Shown: positions 7,981-14,483 of the stretch, piece after piece | Position numbering within the stretch: position 1 is the first letter of the stretch | How the letters are laid out: each line of letters begins with the position of its first letter | From: an uncultured bacterium | GTDB taxonomy: Bacteria; Muiribacteriota; Ozemobacteria; Ozemobacterales; Ozemobacteraceae | DNA: 38,726 bases | Reading direction: 5' to 3' | Assembly (NCBI GenBank): GCA_900317935.1 | Contig: ONIU01000020.1 | Coordinates: forward strand, 1 to 38,726 | Notes under the pieces: generated by a model | Database searches by the model: none | Told to the model about the DNA's origin: nothing | What the model saw: the letters and a program-made list of their open reading frames with translations, nothing else | Program-made: the position numbers and the translations under genes

Positions 7981-8393
7981 ATAAAACCTACCTTCTATTA
8001 AAGATAAAAGATATAAGATATAAGATATAAGATATAAGATTTAAGATATAAGATATAAGATATAAGTTACAAGAATTCTTATGTCTCCATCTTGAATCTT
8101 ATATCTCCATTTTTGGTCTTAAATCTTTCTAAAAAAAATATAACACCTCACACCCATCAAACCATCAAGCTTTGCTAGGCATTGTGCTACGCTTTGCTAT
8201 GGGACACTTCGTTGTGGGACGTTTCACTGTGGAAATTGAATAACGAAGGTTCGAGTTGTTCGAATTGTTGAAACTAAGATTAGTTTGTAGAACAAAGCTA
8301 AACACAACTTATTTATAATTTTTTAGTCTTCTGTGTACACAATTCTAAGCGAAAACATACTTTTATACTAGAAAATATATTTGGCAAGGCAAT
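7981..8393. other. Gene-free gap: heptamer array and short direct repeats
   Basis: 413 bp upstream of the secreted CCHC gene. Its first 145 bp hold heptamer array H3. Around 8180-8240 short near-repeats of about 15 bp occur (TTCGTTGTGGGACGT, then TTCACTGTGG). No coding frame was found. Confidence 0.55.
8001..8126. repeat. Heptamer array H3 with opposed halves
   Basis: 8001-8077 carries eleven 7-bp units, mostly AAGATAT (also AAGATAA, AAGATTT, AAGTTAC, AAGAATT). From 8078 to 8126 the 7-bp period continues in the complementary sense (units such as TTATATC, TTGAATC, TAAATCT), so the two halves could pair into a long imperfect hairpin. The array lies in the 5' region of the gene at 6700-7980. 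Confidence 0.88.
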
Positions 8394-8588
8394 TTAATGA
8401 GCAGAGAGTATTTTTGCAATCTTTAAATTTTTTAATTCTTTTTCTTCACAAATAGATTTATATTCTTTTAATATACTTTCTAAAGAGCTATTCATCTCTT
8501 CTTGAATTTGTTTAAAACTCATATTTTTAATTTTTTCAGAATGTTCTTTTCTTATTTCGTGAATTTCATCAATATCAAAATTTCCCAT
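8394..8588 (-). CDS. Small charged protein of unknown function, antitoxin-like in size and composition
   Basis: 64 residues, almost entirely helical and charged (D-E-I-H-E-I-R-K-E-H-S-E-K-I-K-N-M-S). A strong AGGAGG site precedes the ATG, which argues for a real gene. The E-I-R-K-E pattern near the start is reminiscent of short antitoxin-type proteins, but no toxin gene lies on either side. The frame just upstream ends in TAA overlapping this ATG (TAATG), as in a coupled gene pair whose first member has been lost. Confidence 0.5.
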   Translation of the reverse strand: MGNFDIDEIHEIRKEHSEKIKNMSFKQIQEEMNSSLESILKEYKSICEEKELKNLKIAKILSAH

Positions 8589-8699
8589 TAGAAGCCTCCT
8601 AACATCATCGAAGGTGGTAAAATACTGATTTCTGGTAAATCGTATTGTTTATTGATTGAGTTAACAGCATTTATAGTTTTGGGGTTTACAAAATGCTTA
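8586..8699 (-). pseudogene. Possible remnant of a gene once coupled to the 64-residue gene
   Basis: Reading the minus strand downward from about 8699 there are 37 open codons after an in-frame stop, with no usable start. They end in V-N-S-I-N-K-Q-Y-D-L-P-E-I-S-I-L-P-P-S and a TAA that overlaps the next ATG. The AGGAGG of the downstream gene lies inside this frame. The stop-start overlap is the only argument for past coding; it could be chance. Confidence 0.25.
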
Positions 8700-8806
8700 C
8701 AATTTTACTTATTAATAAATTATAATTATTTTTTTTATTTTAAACAACCTATATGAAAGAAATTTGTTGCTACTCTAAGTTGAGGTTTCGCGTCTACTGT
8801 CCGCTC

Positions 8807-8834
8807 ACTCACCACCTACCACCAACCATTCACC
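8807..8834. repeat. Heptamer array H4
   Basis: Four consecutive units ACTCACC, ACCTACC, ACCAACC, ATTCACC. In reverse complement they are GGTNNGT-like and match the GGTG-rich subfamily seen in H7 and H8. Confidence 0.75.
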
Positions 8835-8920
8835 ACGCCAAGTCTTGCTTGGCTAACTTACGATTAAACAATAAAAACAAAAGAGGCGTTAGCCTCTAAA
8901 TACCAACGACCACAAAAACA

Positions 8921-8952
8921 AGAAAAAACGCCTGTTTTCAGGCGTTTTTTCT
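8921..8952 (-). terminator. Terminator-like hairpin 10 bp downstream of the DGR-like variable region
   Basis: A perfect 14-bp stem (AGAAAAAACGCCTG / CAGGCGTTTTTTCT) with a four-base loop. On the minus strand the CGCCTG core is followed by TTTTTTCTT, a good intrinsic terminator. Its position just after the stop codon also matches the hairpin that follows variable regions in studied DGRs. Confidence 0.85.
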
Positions 8953-8962
8953 TGACCTTGGC

Positions 8963-11398
8963 TCAGTTGCCTGGGAAGAGGAACAAGCGGAAGCCCGCCG
9001 AACTGGCATGATCGTCAGGGTCGAAGAGAGTCTTGATAGACGAACGGCATTCGTCGAAGCACCAGCATCCGCCACGAGCTGCACAGTGAGAGCCATAGAC
9101 ATCTTCTACTACATCACTGCATCTTTCATACACGTTGCCATGCATATCATAGAAACCCCAAAGATTTGGTTCCTTAGTTCCAACGTCATGAGTTGAATTA
9201 CTTGAATTATCAGAATACCATGCGTAATCGCCAAGAGTGCTTTGGGTAACTTCATTGCCATCAGCATCTTTACTATAATCGCCTGTGCTGCCTGCTCTGC
9301 AGGTATATTCCCACTGCTCCTGAGTAGGCAGATTGAAGATATAGCCTGAAAGATTTTTGGCAGTCAACTGCTCTGCAAGCTGAGCATTGATTTTTGCCAT
9401 AAATCCAGTATTTTCTGTCATTATATCGTTCCAACTAACTTTTTCTACAGGTTTGTTGTCGCCAGAGAAAGCTGATGGGTTCGTTCCCATAATAGCGTAA
9501 TACTCTGCCTGGGTTACTTCATAAATGCCAGCATAATAGTTTTGATTTGGCACTTTATTCATATAAAGTTTGACACCGTTACCCAAGTCAAAAACTAAAT
9601 CTGTTTTAATCCAGGTAGCAGTATAGCTTCTGTCTCCAGTAGAACCTGTCGGAATTGTTACTGTTTTAGATGTTGTGCCTTCTTCTATGCCAGTGCCTGT
9701 CCAACCTTTGAAAGTATAACCTGTCTTTGTCGGGTTGTTTAAAGTAATGGTTGCAGAAGTCACATCATAGCTGGACGGATTTGTAACACCAGTTCCAAGA
9801 GTAGCGCCATCGCCTAAAGTATAAGTTATTGAGAAACTTATTGGTGAAGCATTAACTGTCATAGTAGCGTTTTTGGCAGGCATTTCAAAAGTGACTTCGG
9901 TCGAACAGCCTGACCAAACAGCATTTTCATAGCCATCAAGTAATGTACAGCTAACTGTGACTTCTTCACCAGTTTCGTATCTTCCATTGCCTGAAACGGT
10001 ATCTATACCCTTTCCCTTAACTACATCAAGAGAATAAGTATTAGGAGCTTTTTTAACCCAGTTTGCTGTGAAAGTCTTATTGCCAGTCATAGAGCCTTTT
10101 GTGATTGTCACTTCTGTCTGTGGTTCTGACTGTCCTTCGTAAGTCCATCCCAAGAAAGTATAACCTGTCTTTGATGGATTTTTCAAAGTAAAGCTATCTG
10201 TTTCATCTGTATATTCTTTGGGGTTGGTAACACCTTCTGGAAGTTTCCCACCATCTAAATTGTAAGTAATAGTATAAACTTCAGCAGGTGTTGGCTCTGG
10301 TTCTGTAGCTTCTTTTGTTTCAAACTTCATATACCCAGCATAGCTGAAAGGTATTAGACCTGTGATATTTGAATCGCAACCTACTTCAAGCAGGAACTCA
10401 GACTTGAAATCTTCTTTTTTAACTCCATTCAGATTAAGGGTGAAACTGTATTTGGCTTCTCCGCTCATTGAGCTTTCAGAATTTAAGCTCCCAATCTTAA
10501 AACTGTGGGCAAAATAATTATTGCCATTAACAGCGGCATCACTTTCACCTCTGCTGACGTAAGTGCAGTTAGTGCCGTTAGCCTTGATTGTAACGGGATT
10601 TTTGCTGTTACTCTTGTATGTGACAAGAGCATTCAAATCAGTAGCTTTGATTCTGTCGAGGTTCAAACCTGTGAGAGTGAAGTTTACAGCTAAATCTTCA
10701 GTATAGGCTCCATCCTTTTTGGCTATTACAGCGGTAGTAGTAGCGATGAAAGAGTCGGCAGAAATGCTTTTTGACTGTTTTTCACTATCTTCATTCAAAG
10801 CAAAAAGAGCGACCTGCAAGTTTGTTCTGTATAGTCCGAAAGAATACTGGCTTGAAAGTTTTTCGGAAGAAGCTCTGAGAAATCTGCTGGAAAGCGTAAC
10901 ATTACCGTTTTCATTTAATCTTGTGTATCGCCAGGGTTCGTTGTCGGAAGTTCTTGTGCCGACATAGCAGATGCCGTCTGTGCCGAGATGGCTTGTGGGG
11001 AGAGTTATTATTAAAGGTTTTTCCAGGGAGTAAACAGGGGTTGAAATGCTGTTCCCTAGAGTATCTGTAGTATTTAATACTGCTGAAATTATATATATAT
11101 ATATTTTTTGAGGTGTACCGATTGGATTAAGACCGATATTAGTGGTTTTTACTTCGGTAACAGTGACTTCAACGTCTTTCTGCATTGTGTCATTTTCGTT
11201 AGTGTCAATTGTGGCACCAGAAGCGAAGCGTATAACATGCTCAAGTCTGCCGTTGGCATTTACTGTGCTAGTAAGGCTACTCACAACATCTCCGCCGTTG
11301 TTCACATTGACGAATGGGGCGTGACCGCCGCTGTGACAACCGTAGAGAGCGACAATAAAATTCACTAAAATAATCAAAAAAATATATTTTTTAAACAT
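8963..11398 (-). CDS. Lipoprotein with InlB B-repeats and C-terminal FGE/C-type-lectin domain; candidate DGR target
   Basis: 811 residues. The signal peptide ends in a lipobox (L-Y-G-C, Cys about 21). Residues 30-370 are an extended beta-rich region. Two InlB B-repeat (Listeria-Bacteroides) modules at about 373-450 and 522-600 each contain K-T-G-Y-T-F-x-G-W and end T-A-[NT]-W. Residues 605-811 are a SUMF1/FGE domain (V-S-W-N-D-I, L-P-T-Q-E-Q-W-E-Y, W-G-F-Y-D-M-H-G-N-V, R775-G-G, G802-F-R-L). Residues 775-804 stand out: ten codons end in C (TGC, TGC, TTC, GAC, ATC, CTC, TTC, GAC, GAC, GCC), all reachable from AAC by changing A only, and the stretch is far more GC-rich than the gene. This is what a DGR variable region looks like; Treponema TvpA is a lipoprotein of the same fold. 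The protein is probably surface-exposed and ligand-binding rather than a sulfatase-activating enzyme. The start has a GGGAG site. Confidence 0.85.
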   Translation of the reverse strand: MFKKYIFLIILVNFIVALYGCHSGGHAPFVNVNNGGDVVSSLTSTVNANGRLEHVIRFASGATIDTNENDTMQKDVEVTVTEVKTTNIGLNPIGTPQKIYIYIISAVLNTTDTLGNSISTPVYSLEKPLIITLPTSHLGTDGICYVGTRTSDNEPWRYTRLNENGNVTLSSRFLRASSEKLSSQYSFGLYRTNLQVALFALNEDSEKQSKSISADSFIATTTAVIAKKDGAYTEDLAVNFTLTGLNLDRIKATDLNALVTYKSNSKNPVTIKANGTNCTYVSRGESDAAVNGNNYFAHSFKIGSLNSESSMSGEAKYSFTLNLNGVKKEDFKSEFLLEVGCDSNITGLIPFSYAGYMKFETKEATEPEPTPAEVYTITYNLDGGKLPEGVTNPKEYTDETDSFTLKNPSKTGYTFLGWTYEGQSEPQTEVTITKGSMTGNKTFTANWVKKAPNTYSLDVVKGKGIDTVSGNGRYETGEEVTVSCTLLDGYENAVWSGCSTEVTFEMPAKNATMTVNASPISFSITYTLGDGATLGTGVTNPSSYDVTSATITLNNPTKTGYTFKGWTGTGIEEGTTSKTVTIPTGSTGDRSYTATWIKTDLVFDLGNGVKLYMNKVPNQNYYAGIYEVTQAEYYAIMGTNPSAFSGDNKPVEKVSWNDIMTENTGFMAKINAQLAEQLTAKNLSGYIFNLPTQEQWEYTCRAGSTGDYSKDADGNEVTQSTLGDYAWYSDNSSNSTHDVGTKEPNLWGFYDMHGNVYERCSDVVEDVYGSHCAARGGCWCFDECRSSIKTLFDPDDHASSAGFRLFLFPGN
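8966..9076 (-). other. Candidate DGR variable region (VR)
   Basis: The last 37 codons of the lipoprotein gene, from R775-G-G-C-W to the stop. The scaffold residues of C-type-lectin VRs are kept (R-G-G, W, C-R-S-S, P, G-F-R-L). The positions between them carry NNC codons for Cys, Phe, Asp, Ile, Leu and Ala, the expected products of adenine-specific mutagenesis of AAC. The 3' end (GGCTTCCGC and on) is GC-rich and unmutated, like an initiation-of-homing site. No template repeat or reverse transcriptase is present in this window. Confidence 0.6.
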
Positions 11399-11474
11399 CC
11401 AAACTCTCCCTAATAAATGTTAAGCTAAAATATATCATGTTTTTTTGATAAATAACATTTTTTTGATTATTTCA

Positions 11475-11502
11475 AAGCTCTAAGCTTCAAGCTACAAGCC
11501 AG
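11475..11502. repeat. Heptamer array H5
   Basis: Four units AAGCTCT, AAGCTTC, AAGCTAC, AAGCCAG. The AAG start is shared with the units of H3 and H6, while the other four bases differ. Confidence 0.7.
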
Positions 11503-11611
11503 ATTTTTAAGGTTTTATTGTAGTTGGTTTTTGTTGTAGTTATTGTTTTTATTGTAGCAAATGCTAATCTGTGCTTTAACAGAAGATGTTGCCATAGCAA
11601 ATGTATGGTTT

Positions 11612-11779
11612 TCCTAAAACTCTCCCTTGAGGGAGAGAATTAAAGAGAGGGTGACCGAACCAGAGTTAACTATTGTTCTTAGGTAAATAATACGCTAACG
11701 CTAAACATGATTTACTCTAGTTAGGTCACCACTCCGACTGCTGAATGCAGTCACCTCTCCTCAAGGAGAGGCTTTAGGA
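11612..11779. repeat. Long imperfect palindrome, REP/MITE-like element R2
   Basis: 168 bp bounded by TCCTAAA and TTTAGGA. Inside are CTCCCTTGAGGGAG near 11622, then GGTGACC followed by AACCAGAGT near 11650, answered by the inverted ACTCTAGTT and GGTCACC at 11714-11730, a GACTGC..GCAGTC stem near 11735-11750, and CTCTCCTCAAGGAGAG. The whole element can fold on itself. It shares the G-rich box plus small stem plan of R1, R3 and R5. It encodes no protein. Confidence 0.75.
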
Positions 11780-11905
11780 TAATTCCCCTACGCCCTAGCA
11801 AAAAGGCGTAACCTTCAAAAACCAAAAACAAAATTAATATCTTATTTGATTATAAATCAATTCAATTATATAATATAGTATGGGTCTAACGGAGGTTGAA
11901 ATAAT

Positions 11906-12802
11906 ATGAATAAATTAAAAAACATGTTTTTAACTGTGGCTTTTATATATGGTTCTGTATGCACTACCTGTGCACAAAATATTAATGAAAAAACTAATGT
12001 TTTCGCAGAAATAGATAATTCTTTAAAAGAATTAAACATAGAAATGGTAACCTGCCCTGCTGGTAGCTTCTTGATGGGAAGCCCCAAGACAGAATTAGGC
12101 AGAAATGACCCAGATATAAATTCTATCTGGTATAATCCTGATACTGCTGTTACAGAAACGCAGCATAAAGTAAACTTAACCAAAGATTTCCAAATTGGAA
12201 AATATGAAGTAACTCAAAAACAATTTAATGAAATAATGGGCAGAAATCCGTCAGAATTTAAAGACGACAATTTCCCTGTTACCAATATTACGAAGTGGGA
12301 AGCAGACGAATTTTGCAAAGCATTAAATGAAAAATATTCAAAAGTATTGCCAAAAGGTTACAAATTCGGTCTACCTACAGAAGCTCAATGGGAATATGCT
12401 TGCAGAGCTGGCTCAACTTCGGCATTAAATAACAATAAAGAAATTACAACTGTTGATGGGGAATGCCCAAATTTAGATGAAGTAGCCTGGTATAAAGGAA
12501 ATATGAACGGAAGATCTGTTCATGCTGTTGGACAGAAAAAGCCAAATGCCTGGGGTATATATGATATGCACGGAAATGCTATGGAAATTTGTAGTGATGC
12601 TCATCAAAACTATACAGAACAAGAGCTGACCGATCCTGTTGGAACTCCTCAAACTGCATTTAAAGGTTTCTTATATAAAGGTGGCGATTGCAGGTCAAAA
12701 CCAGAATTCTGTCGTTCTGCTTCAAGAACTCCATTTAAACCTAGAACACTTTACGCTAACTCTTATATGGGAATGAGATTGGCTATTATTCCTGCAGAAT
12801 AA
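11906..12802 (+). CDS. Secreted SUMF1/formylglycine-generating-enzyme-fold protein
   Basis: 298 residues. A signal peptide (about 1-23, ending T-C-A) precedes a complete SUMF1 domain: M-V-T-C-P-A-G-S-F-L-M-G-S near the start, Y-E-V-T-Q-K-Q-F-N, L-P-T-E-A-Q-W-E-Y-A-C-R-A-G-S at about 160-175, A-W-G-I-Y-D-M-H-G-N-A near 215, then C-R-S-A-S-R and G-M-R-L-A-I at the end. The paired active-site cysteines of true FGE are not evident, so the fold probably serves a binding or cell-envelope role. Unlike the neighbouring lipoprotein, its last 40 codons show ordinary A/T-ending codon use and no NNC bias, so it does not look like a DGR target. A GGAGGT site supports the start. Confidence 0.85.
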   Translation: MNKLKNMFLTVAFIYGSVCTTCAQNINEKTNVFAEIDNSLKELNIEMVTCPAGSFLMGSPKTELGRNDPDINSIWYNPDTAVTETQHKVNLTKDFQIGKYEVTQKQFNEIMGRNPSEFKDDNFPVTNITKWEADEFCKALNEKYSKVLPKGYKFGLPTEAQWEYACRAGSTSALNNNKEITTVDGECPNLDEVAWYKGNMNGRSVHAVGQKKPNAWGIYDMHGNAMEICSDAHQNYTEQELTDPVGTPQTAFKGFLYKGGDCRSKPEFCRSASRTPFKPRTLYANSYMGMRLAIIPAE

Positions 12803-12868
12803 TAATATGTCCGACAGGACGATAAATTATCTCAATGGCATCGTTAATGTCCTTGGGAAATAAAGTAG

Positions 12869-12991
12869 CGCCCCTCCACTGATTGCTTTCAGCAATCAGC
12901 CCCTTCCGTCACTACGTGACACCTCCCCCAATCTGAAGTACACCCCAAATTTTGGAAAGGAAATTTGGGGTGTACTTCAGATTGGGGGAGG
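12869..12991. repeat. REP-like element R3 with a perfect 31-bp hairpin
   Basis: Arms 12922-12952 and 12961-12991 are exact inverse complements over 31 bp, separated by 8 bases. To the left, reading in reverse complement, come GTCACGTAGTGAC, then GGAAGGGGC, then the CTGATTGC..GCAATCAG stem. The stem-CGTA(A)G-stem plus GGAAGGGG order matches R1 and R5. Confidence 0.85.
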
Positions 12992-13059
12992 ATCAAGATA
13001 GATGAGATTTAATCCGTGGGTATCTACGATACCCACGGTTATTGAAGTAGTCACCTTTC

Positions 13060-13198
13060 GGAGGTTGTCCGAAAACTAGGTTTTTACCCTAAAATTAGTT
13101 TATCCTAATTATTTTAAAATCCCCCTTTACAAAAGGGGGTAAGAATATTTGCCAGTGCACTAAAATTTTAGTAATTTTCTAGTTTTCGGACAATCTCC
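13060..13198. mobile_element. 139-bp MITE-like insertion with inverted ends inside element R4
   Basis: Ends GGAGGTTGTCCGAAAACTAG (13060-13079) and its inverse at 13179-13198 match at 19 of 20 positions, the inner 15 perfectly. The interior carries a core (13093-13139) that recurs at 19097-19153: AATTAGTTTAT, then CTAATTATTTTAAAATCCCCC and AAGGGGG. It encodes nothing. It splits a REP-like element whose tail (small stem, then AAAGGGGGTCTT) resumes at about 13199-13243. Confidence 0.6.
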
Positions 13199-13298
13199 CT
13201 GAGGACTGACGCCAAGGATGACGGCAGTAATAAAGGGGGTCTTAAAAAAATTGCACTTAATCATCGATTGCTCGTAATTCCTAATTCTAAAACCCCTC

Positions 13299-13327
13299 TT
13301 GACTCAAAGCATATAAGCAAGTAAAAT
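13299..13327 (+). promoter_or_regulatory. Sigma-70-type promoter of the gpsA operon
   Basis: TTGACT (13299-13304), a 17-bp spacer and TAAAAT (13322-13327) predict a start near 13334, leaving a leader of about 118 nt before gpsA. Confidence 0.6.
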
Positions 13328-13451
13328 AGCTGAAACTATTATGCTAACAAAGAGTTTATTTCTGTTAAATAGCTATATAGTATTAATTTGGTTAAACAAT
13401 ATATAACAACTAAATATATAGAATAATGAAATATAAGGCGGAGGCAAATAA

Positions 13452-14462
13452 ATGAATTTTGCTGTAATTGGAGCTGGTTCCTGGGGAACAACTTTAGCAA
13501 ATCTTCTCAGCAACAACGGTCATAAAGTAATGCTTTGGGCAAGAGAACCCGAAGTAGTTGCAGGCATAAATACAGATAGACACAATCCGTACTTTGTATC
13601 ACATTTGGAAATTAATCCAACATTGGTATGCACTAACAATATGGACGAAGCCATTAATGCTTCTGAACTAGCTTTGATTTCTATTCCGTCAGGTTTTATA
13701 AAAGACACTCTCGAACCTCATAAAAATGCTTTAAGGAAACTTAGAGGCATCGCTAACGTTGCAAAAGGTTTTGAACGAGGAACCGGCAGACGTATTTCTC
13801 AAATGCTCTGTGAAATTTTAGGAATAGAACCAGATTCTGCTGAAGACCATATCGCTTGTCTTTCAGGGCCAAACATTGCAGATGAAGTTGCCAAACAAAA
13901 ACTAGGTGCCTGTGTTATTGCTTCACCAGACGTTGAATTAGCAAGAACTTTACAGCAGTGTCTTTCCACAAATTATTTCAGAGTTTACAGTCAGAACGAC
14001 CGCACAGGTGTAGAACTTGGCGGAACTTTGAAAAATATATATGCTATTGGCGCAGGTATTGTAGACGGTCTTGAATTAGGCGACAACTGCAAAGCAGCTT
14101 ACTTAACAAGAAGTCTACATGAACTTGTTAAATTAGGAACAGCTTTAGGTGGTCAAGCACAAACCTTTTACGGTTTAACCGGATTAGGCGACCTTATGAC
14201 TACTTCTAATTCTATTCTTTCAAGGAACCACAGACTTGGTGCTGCAATGGCTAAGGGAACCAGCTTAAAAGAATTTACAGAATCAATGAAAATGGTAGTC
14301 GAAGGTGTCGAAACAACAAAAATTGCAAAAGAATGGGGTAAAAAATTAAATCTTGAGCTCCCAATTACCGAAGAGTTATATAGAATACTTTTCGAAGGAC
14401 AGCCTGCAAAATCGGCAGCCCAGAATTTAATGGGCAGAGCCCTGAAAGCAGAAACAGATTGA
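13452..14462 (+). CDS. gpsA: Glycerol-3-phosphate dehydrogenase [NAD(P)+]
   Basis: 336 residues, normal length. It makes sn-glycerol-3-phosphate from dihydroxyacetone phosphate in the cytoplasm, feeding phospholipid synthesis. The Rossmann motif G-A-G-S-W-G is at residues 7-12. The substrate region L-S-G-P-N-I-A-D-E-V lies near 140, and the catalytic lysine is Lys194 in G-G-T-L-K-N-I-Y-A-I-G-A-G. The C-terminal domain has F-Y-G-L-T-G-L-G-D-L-M-T-T, typical of GpsA. GGAGG stands 8 nt before the start. It is first of four close genes on the plus strand, followed 21 nt later by a VanW-like gene. Confidence 0.97.
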   Translation: MNFAVIGAGSWGTTLANLLSNNGHKVMLWAREPEVVAGINTDRHNPYFVSHLEINPTLVCTNNMDEAINASELALISIPSGFIKDTLEPHKNALRKLRGIANVAKGFERGTGRRISQMLCEILGIEPDSAEDHIACLSGPNIADEVAKQKLGACVIASPDVELARTLQQCLSTNYFRVYSQNDRTGVELGGTLKNIYAIGAGIVDGLELGDNCKAAYLTRSLHELVKLGTALGGQAQTFYGLTGLGDLMTTSNSILSRNHRLGAAMAKGTSLKEFTESMKMVVEGVETTKIAKEWGKKLNLELPITEELYRILFEGQPAKSAAQNLMGRALKAETD

Positions 14463-14483
14463 TTTAATTAGGAGCGTAGGCAA

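Larger units (their letters stand above)
8589..8962. other. Gap with a gene remnant, heptamer array and terminator
   Basis: 374 bp. About 8586-8700 (minus strand) is an open frame of about 37 codons without a start codon, listed separately. 8807-8834 is heptamer array H4. 8882-8895 is a short GAGGCGTTAGCCTC hairpin, and 8921-8952 is the terminator-like hairpin of the DGR-like gene. Confidence 0.55.
11399..11905. other. Gene-free gap between divergent SUMF1-family genes, with H5 and R2
   Basis: 507 bp holding heptamer array H5 (11475-11502) and the long palindromic element R2 (11612-11779). No coding frame was found. The two genes on either side both encode SUMF1-fold proteins and diverge from here. 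Confidence 0.6.
12803..13451. other. Repeat-packed gap upstream of gpsA
   Basis: 649 bp with no gene. It contains the perfect-hairpin element R3 (12869-12991), an 11-bp perfect hairpin CCGTGGGTATC / GATACCCACGG at 13014-13038, element R4 interrupted by an inverted-repeat insertion (13050-13243), and finally the gpsA promoter. Confidence 0.7.

Noticed and set aside
10719..10967. Plus-strand frames within the lipoprotein gene
   Set aside because: They are antisense to a well-supported lipoprotein and show no motif or ribosome site.
8963..11398. A true sulfatase-activating formylglycine-generating enzyme
   Set aside because: The cysteine spacing around R-G-G does not match the catalytic pair of FGE, and the domain ends in a VR-like stretch, so a binding role is more likely.
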